Assembly: GCA_007570945.1 (NCBI GenBank)
Contig: RKSH01000147.1
Location: 1-9,225, forward strand
Direction: 5' to 3'
From: Gammaproteobacteria bacterium
GTDB taxonomy: Bacteria > Pseudomonadota > Gammaproteobacteria > Arenicellales > Spongiicolonaceae
DNA length: 9,225 nt
How positions within the stretch are numbered: the first letter of the stretch is position 1; every line of letters starts with the position of its first letter. The notes below the pieces were generated by a model, which saw nothing but the letters and a program-made list of their open reading frames with translations, made no database searches and was not told the DNA's origin. Both the position numbers and the translations under genes were made by a program. Positions 1 to 6,575 of this stretch are shown here, piece after piece.

Positions 1-813
1 CATTGTCTGCGGGCATTCCGCAAGACCGCCAAACAACACGGTTATGACCTGCGCCACCACATTTTCATTGAGCCGTCGGCGGGCGAAGGATGTTTTGTGG
101 GGTTGTTGCCGCCAAAGCGACGTGTCGCACTGGATATTGATCCGCAGGGGATGGGAATAAGCAAAGTCGACTTCCTCAACTGGACGCCGCCAAAAGGGAA
201 ATACGCGGTCATCGGCAACCCGCCGTTCGGCCATCGCGGCGCGATTGCGCTGGCGTTCATTAACCGCGCCGCAAAGTTCGCCGACATCATCGGTTTCATT
301 CTGCCGATGACTTTCGCCAGCAACGGCAAGGGCGGCGCGATGACGCGGGTCAAGGGGCTGCGCTTGTTGCACAGCGAGGAGTTGCCATCTGATTCGTTTT
401 ACAGCAGCGACGGTGAGCGCGACATCAACACCGTGTTTCAGGTGTGGGGTTCACGCAACTTGCAGGATGCGCCGCCACCACCGACCTGCGATGCGTTCGT
501 TCAGATTCTCACCGTCTGCACCAACCCAAGCCGGCGCTGCGGCACGCATCGGATGCATGAGTACGATTACTTTTTGCAGGGCACTTTCTACGAGAACCGG
601 CCGCCTAGGGTGGTACGCGACTTCGCCGATGTGAAATACGGTTCCGGCTACGGCGTCATCATCAAACAGCGCAAGCGCGAAATTGGGCGCGCGTTGCGCA
701 ACGCTGACTGGCTGACGCATTCGTCCAAAGCCACCAACCACTGCCGGCACATCAGAATGCAGCACATTCGCGACGCGCTGGCTGTTGAGGGTTATTGTGA
801 CAATGACATCTGA
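1..813 (+). CDS. DNA adenine methyltransferase, N6-type (5'-truncated by window)
   Basis: This reading frame is open from the first base of the window to TGA at 811-813 (270 codons), so the true start lies upstream. Counting from the window edge, residues 24-30 (EPSAGEG) match the SAM-binding motif I, ALDID at 43-47 fits the acidic end of the next beta strand, and NPPFG at 73-77 is the catalytic NPPF/Y motif IV of amino-methyltransferases. These support SAM-dependent methylation of the exocyclic amino group of adenine (less likely cytosine) in DNA. Motif I so close to the edge suggests only a short N-terminal part is missing. The C-terminal half (about 150-270) would hold target recognition, but I recognise no specificity. 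No restriction endonuclease is visible beside it. It lies 34 nt upstream of def and appears less GC-rich than the genes that follow, consistent with acquisition by transfer. A solitary, phage-type or type II methyltransferase are all possible. Confidence 0.8.
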   Translation, partial: HCLRAFRKTAKQHGYDLRHHIFIEPSAGEGCFVGLLPPKRRVALDIDPQGMGISKVDFLNWTPPKGKYAVIGNPPFGHRGAIALAFINRAAKFADIIGFILPMTFASNGKGGAMTRVKGLRLLHSEELPSDSFYSSDGERDINTVFQVWGSRNLQDAPPPPTCDAFVQILTVCTNPSRRCGTHRMHEYDYFLQGTFYENRPPRVVRDFADVKYGSGYGVIIKQRKREIGRALRNADWLTHSSKATNHCRHIRMQHIRDALAVEGYCDNDI

Positions 814-847
814 GAGTCACGACAAACCGCACGACTTGCCTTAACTC

Positions 848-1417
848 ATGGCGCTTCTCCACATCCGCACCCATCCCGACCCATGCCTGCGCGCGGCCGC
901 GTCCGCGGTGGGCGCGGTGGATGATGAAGTGCGGAAACTGGTGGACGACATGGCCGAGACCATGTATGCGGCGCCGGGAATCGGATTGGCGGCGGTGCAG
1001 GTGAACGTGCCGCTGCGGGTGGCGGTGGTGGATGTTTCGGAGGAGCGCGACCAGTTGCAGGTATTCATCAACCCGGAGATTGTTTCGGCGGCGGGAACCG
1101 TGCAGTCGGAGGAAGGATGCTTGTCGTTGCCGGGTTTGTTCGCCGAAGTGGCGCGCCGGGAAACTGTGCATGTGCGGGCCCTAAACCGCGCCGGGGAAAA
1201 ATTTGAGTTGCACGCCGACGGTTTGCTTGCGGTTTGTATCCAGCACGAGATAGACCACCTGAACGGAAAATTATTCACCGACCGCCTATCGCGGTTGAAA
1301 CGGGAGCGAATACTGGACAAGTGGCTGAAAGAACGCGCCGCCGCCCGGCTCCCCGGCGGTGGTGAGGCCCGCGGCGGCGGTGACACCAGCAGTGGACGCG
1401 ATGGCAAACCCTTGTGA
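848..1417 (+). CDS. def: Peptide deformylase
   Basis: This metalloenzyme removes the N-formyl group from the initiator methionine of nascent proteins at the ribosome exit. All three family motifs are present in the 189-residue product: GIGLAAVQ at 44-51 (motif 1), EGCLSLP at 89-95 with metal ligand C91 (motif 2), and QHEIDH at 132-137 with ligands H133 and H137 and catalytic E134 (motif 3). The N-terminus reads like a standard deformylase (HPDPCLR at 9-15), so the ATG at 848 is well placed, although no convincing Shine-Dalgarno sequence precedes it. The length is slightly above the usual 165-175 residues because of a Gly/Arg-rich low-complexity tail after about residue 160. The stop is separated by one base from the fmt start, so the two are almost certainly cotranscribed. 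The def-fmt pairing is the classic bacterial arrangement. Confidence 0.97.
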   Translation: MALLHIRTHPDPCLRAAASAVGAVDDEVRKLVDDMAETMYAAPGIGLAAVQVNVPLRVAVVDVSEERDQLQVFINPEIVSAAGTVQSEEGCLSLPGLFAEVARRETVHVRALNRAGEKFELHADGLLAVCIQHEIDHLNGKLFTDRLSRLKRERILDKWLKERAAARLPGGGEARGGGDTSSGRDGKPL

Positions 1418-1418
1418 G

Positions 1419-2372
1419 ATGAAAATGAACGTGGTCTTCGCCGGCACGCCGGACTTCGGCGCCGCCATTCTCTCCGCGCTGATGAACGCCGGCGCCGCGG
1501 CGCCGCGCATCACCATGGTGTACACCGCGCCCGACCGGCCGGCCGGCCGCGGGCGCAAGTTGCGCGCCCCGGCGGTCAAGACCGTCGCCGCCGCCCGCCA
1601 ACTGCCGTTGCGCCAGCCCGCCACCCTCACCGATGCCGATGCCGCCAACCTCAAAACGCTGGCGCCAGACCTCTTAATCACCGCCGCCTACGGCCTGCGC
1701 CTGCCGCGGGCGGTACTGGCGGCGCCGCGGCTGGGCTGCATCAATGTGCATCCATCGCTGTTGCCGCGCTGGCGCGGGGCGGCGCCGGTGGCGCGCGCGG
1801 TGGAGGCCGGCGATGCGCACAGCGGCGTGACGCTGATGCTGATGAACGCAGGGCTGGACCGCGGCGATGTGCTGGCGGCCCGCGCGGTCGACATTGGCGC
1901 CGAGGAAACCGCCGGTGAACTCGGCGCGCGGCTGGCGGCGGTGGGCGGCGCACTTTTGGTGGACGCGCTGCCGCAACTCACGCAACTGCTCGCCGCCCGC
2001 ACCGCGCAGGACGATGCGCGCGCCACCTACGCCGCCAAAGTGACCGGTCTTGAGGCGCACATTGACTGGCGCGCGCCGGCTTTGGTCATTGCGCGGCGAG
2101 TGCGCGCGTTCAACCCGGCACCGGGGGCATGGACCGAATGGCGCGGCAGCCGAATTAAAATTCACCGCGCCCGCGCCGCCGCGGGTGAGGGTGAAGAACA
2201 AACCGGCGGCGCGCCGGGAACGGTGGTCGCCGCCGGGGGTGATGTTTTGCGCATCGCCGGCGGTGACGGCGCCGTGGACATTCTTGCCTTGCAGCGCAGC
2301 GGCGGGCGCGTGATGAGCGCGGCCGAATTCATGCGCGGCGCGCAACTGCGGCCGGGGCAGCAACTGCAATAA
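1419..2372 (+). CDS. fmt: Methionyl-tRNA formyltransferase
   Basis: Fmt transfers a formyl group from 10-formyl-tetrahydrofolate to Met-tRNA(fMet) for translation initiation. From the ATG at 1419 the protein has 317 residues, close to the 315 of E. coli Fmt. Visible landmarks are the N-terminal FAGTPDFG (7-14), the DRPAGRGRKL loop (39-48), INVHPSLLPRWRGAAP (108-123) carrying catalytic N109 and H111, and GLDRGD (145-150) with catalytic D147. The C-terminal OB-like domain contains DWRAPA, RAFNPAPGAW and a terminal MSAAEF segment typical of the family. The frame is open further upstream, to 1359, but that would overlap def and add residues without family match. ATG 1425 is an equally possible start and would give 315 residues. 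The gene follows def by one base and precedes rsmB by 28 nt. Confidence 0.96.
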   Translation: MKMNVVFAGTPDFGAAILSALMNAGAAAPRITMVYTAPDRPAGRGRKLRAPAVKTVAAARQLPLRQPATLTDADAANLKTLAPDLLITAAYGLRLPRAVLAAPRLGCINVHPSLLPRWRGAAPVARAVEAGDAHSGVTLMLMNAGLDRGDVLAARAVDIGAEETAGELGARLAAVGGALLVDALPQLTQLLAARTAQDDARATYAAKVTGLEAHIDWRAPALVIARRVRAFNPAPGAWTEWRGSRIKIHRARAAAGEGEEQTGGAPGTVVAAGGDVLRIAGGDGAVDILALQRSGGRVMSAAEFMRGAQLRPGQQLQ

Positions 2373-2388
2373 ACAAACCACAATCAAC

Positions 2389-2393
2389 GGGAG
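2389..2393 (+). promoter_or_regulatory. Ribosome binding site of rsmB
   Basis: GGGAG lies 7 nt upstream of the GTG at 2401 in the short fmt-rsmB gap. It is the only clear Shine-Dalgarno sequence I see before a gene in this window, and it fixes GTG 2401 as the rsmB start. Confidence 0.7.
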
Positions 2394-2400
2394 AACGACC

Positions 2401-3822
2401 GTGACTGACAAACCTGAAGACCAAACCAGGCCGGCGAACAAAGCCGTGACCAAACCTGGGGAAAAACCGCTGTCGCCGCGCGCCGCCGCCGCCCGGGCGG
2501 TGCGGGCGGTGACCATGGACAAACGTTCGCTGGACGCCGCGCTGGCCGAAATTCTGCCGTTGGTGACGCCCAAGGACCGCGGCCTGGCGCAGGAGCTGAG
2601 TTACGGCACCCTGCGCCACCACGGCCACCTGTTCGCCATCGCCCGCGCGCTGCTGTGGAAGCCGCTGGAGTACCAGGACCGCATCGTGTTCTGCCTGCTG
2701 TTGGTGGGCCTGTACCAGTTGGAGTACACACGCATCCCCGACCACGCCGTGATGCACCCGACGGTGGAGGCGGTGCACGACCTGGGGCGGCCGCGCAGCG
2801 GGCCGCTGACCAACGCCGTCCTGCGCAACTGGCGGCGCAAGCGCGAGGAGGTGTTGCGCGCCATCGCCGCCGATGCGGGACCCGATTTCCGCTTCGCCTT
2901 CCCACCGTGGATGCTCAAGCGGCTGCGCGGCGACTGGCCCAAGCACTGGGAAAACATCGTCCGCTACAGCAATGAACGGCCGCCGCTATGCATGCGGGTG
3001 AACCGCCGGCAGTGGACGCGCGACGACTGCCTGAGCCATTTCCGCAAACAGAACTTCGACGCCAACCCCACCGCCGCCGAGGACGGCATAGTGCTCGGCC
3101 GCCGCACCGTCAGCAAGGTGCGCGAGGCCATTGCCACCGGCCAAATGGCGGTGCAAGACACCAGCGCCCAACTGGCCGCCGCCTTGCTGGCGCCCAAGGA
3201 CGGCGAGGAAGTGCTGGACGCCTGCGCCGCGCCCGGCGGCAAAACCGGCCACATTCTGGAAATGGCGCCTAAAGCCAAGGTCACCGCCGCCGACCTCAAC
3301 CTGTTCCGCCTGTTCAAGGTCAAGCAGGTGCTGGCGCTGCGCAAATCCAAGGCCGCGCTGTTCGCCGCCGATGCGGCCGAATTGGGCTACTGGTGGCCGG
3401 GCAAATTTGACGCGGTGCTGCTGGACTCGCCGTGCAGCGGCCTCGGCGTCCTCAATCGCCACCCCGACATCAAGCACCTGCGGCGCGAATCCGACATCGC
3501 GGAATATGCCAAACTACAGCAGGCCCTGCTGCGCTCGCTGTGGCGCCTGGTCGCCCCGGGCGGACGGCTGGTGTACGTGACCTGCTCCATCCTGCCCGAG
3601 GAAAACAACCTGCAAATCAAGCGCTTCCTGAGGCTCGTCCATGACGCAAGCATTGAAGATCCCGGCGACGACTACGGCATCGACACCGGCCACGGCCGCC
3701 AGCGGCTGCCCGGCGTGCACGGCGGCGACGGCTTTTTTTACGCGCTGTTGCGCAAGACTGGCGGTGATGGTGACGGCGGCGGTGATGGTGATAATCCCGG
3801 CGGCACCGGCGGCGGCGCGTGA
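2401..3822 (+). CDS. rsmB: 16S rRNA (cytosine-967-C5)-methyltransferase RsmB
   Basis: RsmB methylates C967 of 16S rRNA with SAM as donor. The 473-residue product has an N-terminal NusB-like RNA-binding region (about 27-165, including RGLAQELSYGTLR at 60-72) followed by the Rossmann methyltransferase domain. In that domain are QDTSAQLAA (252-260), SAM motif I DACAAPGGKTG (273-283), LLDSPCSGLG (340-349) with C345, VYVTCSI (391-397) with the expected nucleophile C395, and HGGDGFFYALLRK near the end (440-452). Having both cysteines is the signature of the NOL1/NOP2/sun family. A serine stands where many family members read DAPCSGTG. E. coli RsmB has 429 residues. Here there is a roughly 25-residue charged N-terminal extension and a Gly/Asp-rich tail from about 454. 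The tail is the shadow of an 18-bp tandem repeat that also encodes the signal peptide of the next gene in another frame, so it is probably dispensable for catalysis. Confidence 0.96.
   Translation: MTDKPEDQTRPANKAVTKPGEKPLSPRAAAARAVRAVTMDKRSLDAALAEILPLVTPKDRGLAQELSYGTLRHHGHLFAIARALLWKPLEYQDRIVFCLLLVGLYQLEYTRIPDHAVMHPTVEAVHDLGRPRSGPLTNAVLRNWRRKREEVLRAIAADAGPDFRFAFPPWMLKRLRGDWPKHWENIVRYSNERPPLCMRVNRRQWTRDDCLSHFRKQNFDANPTAAEDGIVLGRRTVSKVREAIATGQMAVQDTSAQLAAALLAPKDGEEVLDACAAPGGKTGHILEMAPKAKVTAADLNLFRLFKVKQVLALRKSKAALFAADAAELGYWWPGKFDAVLLDSPCSGLGVLNRHPDIKHLRRESDIAEYAKLQQALLRSLWRLVAPGGRLVYVTCSILPEENNLQIKRFLRLVHDASIEDPGDDYGIDTGHGRQRLPGVHGGDGFFYALLRKTGGDGDGGGDGDNPGGTGGGA
3760..3795 (+). repeat. 18-bp tandem duplication across the rsmB/DUF4390 overlap
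   Basis: Two head-to-tail 18-nt units start at 3760 and 3778. The first 14 nt (GGCGGTGATGGTGA) are identical in both, and the last four differ (CGGC versus TAAT). In the rsmB frame the units read GGDGDG and GGDGDN. In the DUF4390 frame they read AVMVTA and AVMVII, which form the hydrophobic core of its signal peptide. Confidence 0.85.
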
Positions 3823-4378
3823 TTTTCGCATCGTTGACGTGGCGGCGGCAGTGGACGGGGCGGCCATTGACTTCCGCGCCGTGCTGGAACTGCCGCTCAG
3901 CGAGGAGGCGGCGGAGGCGGTGGACAAGGGCATCGCCGTCACCCTCGGCCTGAACATTGACTTGCTGCGCGAGCGCGAGTGGTGGTGGGACAAGGGCCTT
4001 GGCACGTGGCAGGTGCGCGCCGAGTTGCGCCGCCACCGCCCGTCCGGGCGTTACCTGGTGCGCGTGGATGGCCCGGGCGGGGGGGGAAGTGGTGGTTTGG
4101 ACTCCGGAAACGGTGGTTTCACCTCCGGCAATGGTGAAGCCACCGGCAACGGCCGAAGTTTCCCCTCCCTGGATGCCGCCTTGGAGCACCTGGGCCGTGG
4201 CCTGGGCGCGCGGCTGCCGCTGACGGAATCGCTGCAGTTGCGCCGCGAGCGTTACCGGCTGAAGGTGAAGGCGGTGGTGCTGTTTGACATGCTGCCGGCG
4301 CCGCTGCGGCTGTGGGCATATGTGGCGCCGTCGTGGCGCATGGCCAGCCGCGCCAGCAGTTGGCCGCTGGCGCCGTGA
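3767..4378 (+). CDS. DUF4390 family secreted protein
   Basis: I recognise this as DUF4390, a family of unknown function normally found between rsmB and an ntrY-like kinase. From ATG 3767 it has 203 residues. The hydrophobic start (MVTAAVMVIIPAAPAAA, 1-17) followed by RDF looks like a signal peptide cleaved after AAA, so the protein should act in the periplasm or at the outer face of the membrane. Family-like features are the dg-x-x-I-F-R-A-x-L-E-L-P-L-S segment, the WWW run at 72-74, FPSLDAAL at 132-139, LPAPLRLWAY at 176-185 and a C-terminal WRMAS (190-194). Residues about 102-130 are a Gly/Ser/Asn-rich insertion built from three SGNG/TGNG repeats. The start is uncertain: the n-region lacks a positive charge, GTG 3764 is one alternative, and the frame stays open to ATG 3641 inside rsmB. 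The gene overlaps rsmB by 56 nt and the kinase by 4 nt, implying translational coupling. Confidence 0.8.
   Translation: MVTAAVMVIIPAAPAAARDFRIVDVAAAVDGAAIDFRAVLELPLSEEAAEAVDKGIAVTLGLNIDLLREREWWWDKGLGTWQVRAELRRHRPSGRYLVRVDGPGGGGSGGLDSGNGGFTSGNGEATGNGRSFPSLDAALEHLGRGLGARLPLTESLQLRRERYRLKVKAVVLFDMLPAPLRLWAYVAPSWRMASRASSWPLAP
4102..4152 (+). repeat. Intragenic tandem repeat with hairpin in the DUF4390 linker
   Basis: Three copies of CCGG(A/C)AA(C/T)GG begin at 4104, 4125 and 4143, spaced 21 and 18 nt, so the reading frame is kept (SGNG, SGNG, TGNG). The copies flank and overlap an inverted repeat: CGGTGGTTTCACC (4111-4123), a 9-nt loop, and GGTGAAGCCACCG (4133-4145). The RNA stem would be 13 bp with a single G-U pair. 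I infer a recent low-complexity expansion or small insertion in a tolerant linker. It is too short and too imperfect to call a known mobile repeat. Confidence 0.7.
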
Positions 4379-6531
4379 CCCCGGCGCGCCTCCTGCTGGC
4401 GTTGGTGCCGGCGGCGCTGTTAGCGGCGCTGGTCATGTTGGCGCTGGCGGCGTTGCACTCGCCGGCGCTCATCCGCCACTACCCGGTCCTGCTGGCGCTC
4501 AACATCGCCGGCATCGCGCTGTTATCGGGGGTGATGGTGTACGGCGCGTGGCGGCTGGCGCTTCATCTGCGCGCGCGGCGGCCGGGGGCGCGGCTGACCC
4601 TGCGCATGCTCACCGCCTTCGGCGCGCTGGCGCTGGCGCCGTTGGTGGTGGTGTATTTTTTCTCGGTGCAGTTTGTGAACCGGGGCATTGACAGTTGGTT
4701 TGACGTCCGCATTGAGGAGGCGCTGAACAAGGCCTCGCTGCTGCGGCGCAACACGCTGGAGGCGCTGCGCCGCGACCTGGTGGAGCAGGCCGCCGCCGAT
4801 GCGGCCGCGCTGGCGCAGACGCCGCTGTCGCCGGATGCCGCCACCGTGCGCCTGCTGGACGACCTGCGGCGCGCCGGCGACTACGAGGAACTCGCCGTGT
4901 TCACCCCCGGCGGCGACGTGGTGGCGGCCAGCGGCGCGCGCGGCGGCGCGCTCATTCCGGTGGCCCCGGCCTCCGCCGTCTTGGCCGCCCTGGGCGGCGG
5001 CGGGCGCGGCCATGCCGAACTTGAGCCGGGCGGTGACGGCGGATTGCAGTGGCGGGTGGCGGTCACCGTGAACCAGGCGCCGGCGGCCTCGCCAGCGGCG
5101 GCGCTGTACGTGCTGCAAGCGGTGAAGGTTTTGCCGCTGCGCTACGCCACCCTCGGCGCCGGCATTCAGACCGCGCTGGCCGAGTATGAGCGGCTGGTGT
5201 TCCTGCGCCGGCCGCTGAAGTTCAGTTTTGTGGTGACGCTGACGGTGATTACGCTGATGACGGTGCTGTTGGCGGCGTGGCTGGCGCTGATGTTTGCGCG
5301 CCGCCTGGCCGCGCCGCTCGGCCAACTGGCCACCGGCCAGCGCGCCGTGGCCAAGGGCGACTACCGCACCCGCCTGACCGTCACCAGCGGCGACGACCTG
5401 GGCGCGCTGGTGCAGTCGTTCAACGAAATGACCGGGCAGTTGCGCCAGGCGCAAAACCAGGCCGAGCAAAGCCGGCGCGAGTCGGAAATGCAGCGCACCT
5501 ACCTTGAGACGGTGATGGCGCACCTGTCGTCCGCGGTGCTGGTGCTGGACCGCGATTTTAATGTGCACACCTACAACAAAGCGGCGCGCGCCATGCTGCC
5601 CCTGGGCCCCGCCTGCCAGGGCCGCGCGCTCAACGCGCTGGTGGCCGATGAGCCCCACCTTGCGCCGCTGGCCCAGGCCATCACCGCCCCCCGGCGCGAT
5701 GCGGAATGGCAGAGCGAGGTGCCCCTGGCCGGCGGCGGCGGGCGGCGGGTGCTGATTTGCCGCTGCACCCGGCTGCCGCCGGAAAGCGGGCTGCCGGGCG
5801 GCTATGTGGCGGTGCTGGACGATGTCACCGACCTCATCCGCAGCCAGCGCGACGCCGCCTGGGGCGAGGTGGCGCGGCGGCTGGCGCACGAAATTAAAAA
5901 CCCGCTGACGCCCATCCGCCTGTCCGCCGAGCGCATGCGCCAGAAGTTTCTGCCGCAACTGGAGGAGCCCGGGCGCGGCGCCATGGACCGCGCCACCCGC
6001 ACCATCGTCCAGCAGGTGGAATCCATGAAGCGCATGGTGGACGCCTTTTCCGGCTACGCGCAGCCCATGCGCATGCAGACCGCGCCGGTGGACTTGAACC
6101 AGTTAATCAGGGATGTGATGGCGCTGCACGAACCGCCGGCCGGCAAAATTAAAACGGCGCTGGAACTGGCCGCGGATTTGCCGCGCCCGGAGGTGGACCC
6201 GGGGCGCATGCGGCAGGTGTTTAACAACCTCATGATTAACGCGCTGGACGCTCTCGGCGGCCGGGACCGGGCGGCGGTGACGGTACGCACCAAAGTGGTG
6301 CGGCGCGGCGGCGCGGAATACGTCGAGGCGCTGGTGCACGACAATGGCCCGGGTTTTCCGGCGGGGATTTTGGACCGCCTGTTTGAGCCGTACGTCACCA
6401 CCAAGGACAAGGGCACCGGCCTGGGCCTGGCCATCGTCAAGCGCATCGTGGAGGAACACGACGGGGTGATTGCCGCCGAGAACCCGCCGGCCGGCGGCGC
6501 GCTGGTCCGCATCCTGCTGCCGTTGCGCTGA
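4375..6531 (+). CDS. NtrY-like sensor histidine kinase
   Basis: This membrane sensor kinase of two-component signalling autophosphorylates on histidine and passes the phosphate to a response regulator, usually NtrX. Starting at GTG 4375, whose GTGA overlaps the DUF4390 stop, it has 718 residues. Predicted membrane segments are near 4-27, 38-58, 80-99 and 284-307, with an extracytoplasmic region of about 180 residues between the third and fourth. A HAMP domain follows (about 307-360), then a PAS domain (about 375-485). The kinase core has RLAHEIKNPLTPIRLSAER (502-520) with phospho-acceptor H505, the N box QVFNNLMINALDA (614-626), the G1 box DNGPGF (656-661) and the G2 box GTGLGLAIVKR (680-690). 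All catalytic boxes are intact. In-frame TTG 4360 and GTG 4312 are alternative starts that would overlap DUF4390 further. No response regulator gene follows; the next gene is a flavin reductase. Confidence 0.93.
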   Translation: MTPARLLLALVPAALLAALVMLALAALHSPALIRHYPVLLALNIAGIALLSGVMVYGAWRLALHLRARRPGARLTLRMLTAFGALALAPLVVVYFFSVQFVNRGIDSWFDVRIEEALNKASLLRRNTLEALRRDLVEQAAADAAALAQTPLSPDAATVRLLDDLRRAGDYEELAVFTPGGDVVAASGARGGALIPVAPASAVLAALGGGGRGHAELEPGGDGGLQWRVAVTVNQAPAASPAAALYVLQAVKVLPLRYATLGAGIQTALAEYERLVFLRRPLKFSFVVTLTVITLMTVLLAAWLALMFARRLAAPLGQLATGQRAVAKGDYRTRLTVTSGDDLGALVQSFNEMTGQLRQAQNQAEQSRRESEMQRTYLETVMAHLSSAVLVLDRDFNVHTYNKAARAMLPLGPACQGRALNALVADEPHLAPLAQAITAPRRDAEWQSEVPLAGGGGRRVLICRCTRLPPESGLPGGYVAVLDDVTDLIRSQRDAAWGEVARRLAHEIKNPLTPIRLSAERMRQKFLPQLEEPGRGAMDRATRTIVQQVESMKRMVDAFSGYAQPMRMQTAPVDLNQLIRDVMALHEPPAGKIKTALELAADLPRPEVDPGRMRQVFNNLMINALDALGGRDRAAVTVRTKVVRRGGAEYVEALVHDNGPGFPAGILDRLFEPYVTTKDKGTGLGLAIVKRIVEEHDGVIAAENPPAGGALVRILLPLR

Positions 6532-6553
6532 GTCCCGGGACCGGCGGCGCCGG
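6532..6553 (+). other. GC-rich double palindrome after the kinase stop
   Basis: Directly after the kinase TGA comes the perfect 10-nt palindrome GTCCCGGGAC (6532-6541), abutting a hairpin CCGGC-GGC-GCCGG (6541-6553). No T tract follows, so this is not a standard intrinsic terminator. It could slow transcription or stabilise the 3' end of the upstream mRNA, or it may simply reflect GC-rich composition. Confidence 0.35.
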
Positions 6554-6559
6554 CGACGG

Positions 6560-6568
6560 TGCTACCAT
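6560..6568 (+). promoter_or_regulatory. Candidate extended -10 promoter of the flavin reductase gene
   Basis: TG-C-TACCAT has the extended -10 TG and matches TATAAT at 4 of 6 positions. It ends 7 nt before the ATG at 6576, so transcription would begin at or next to the start codon and the mRNA would be leaderless. No Shine-Dalgarno sequence exists here, and no good -35 hexamer lies 16-18 nt upstream. The motif and spacing resemble those before the FAH gene. Confidence 0.4.
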
Positions 6569-6575
6569 TACCGCC

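Noticed and set aside
797..820. GTGAC (797-801) and GTCAC (816-820) as a hairpin before def
   Set aside because: Five base pairs around a 14-nt loop, partly inside the methyltransferase gene, is not distinguishable from chance.
1359..1418. Upstream in-frame extension of fmt
   Set aside because: It overlaps def, and its residues do not match the Fmt N-terminus, which begins immediately before FAGTPDFG.
1674..2573. A 299-codon minus-strand open frame across fmt and the start of rsmB
   Set aside because: It is low-complexity Arg/Ala/Gly sequence opposite a well-supported fmt, and it runs across the boundary between two real genes.
3733..3739. T7 run in rsmB just before the DUF4390 start, as a programmed +1 frameshift joining the two proteins
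   Set aside because: A one-base slip would lead into the DUF4390 frame, but it would put a signal peptide in the middle of a cytoplasmic RNA enzyme. TTT TTT is simply the codons for the conserved GFFYA motif.
4312..4374. Upstream GTG start for the kinase
   Set aside because: It would overlap most of the DUF4390 C-terminus and add a hydrophilic stretch before the first membrane segment. GTG 4375, coupled through GTGA, is more natural.
4522..5958. A 478-codon open frame antisense to the kinase gene
   Set aside because: It is a shadow of the GC-rich codon pattern: the product is His/Arg/Gln-rich with no recognisable domain, while the plus strand encodes a full, motif-complete kinase.
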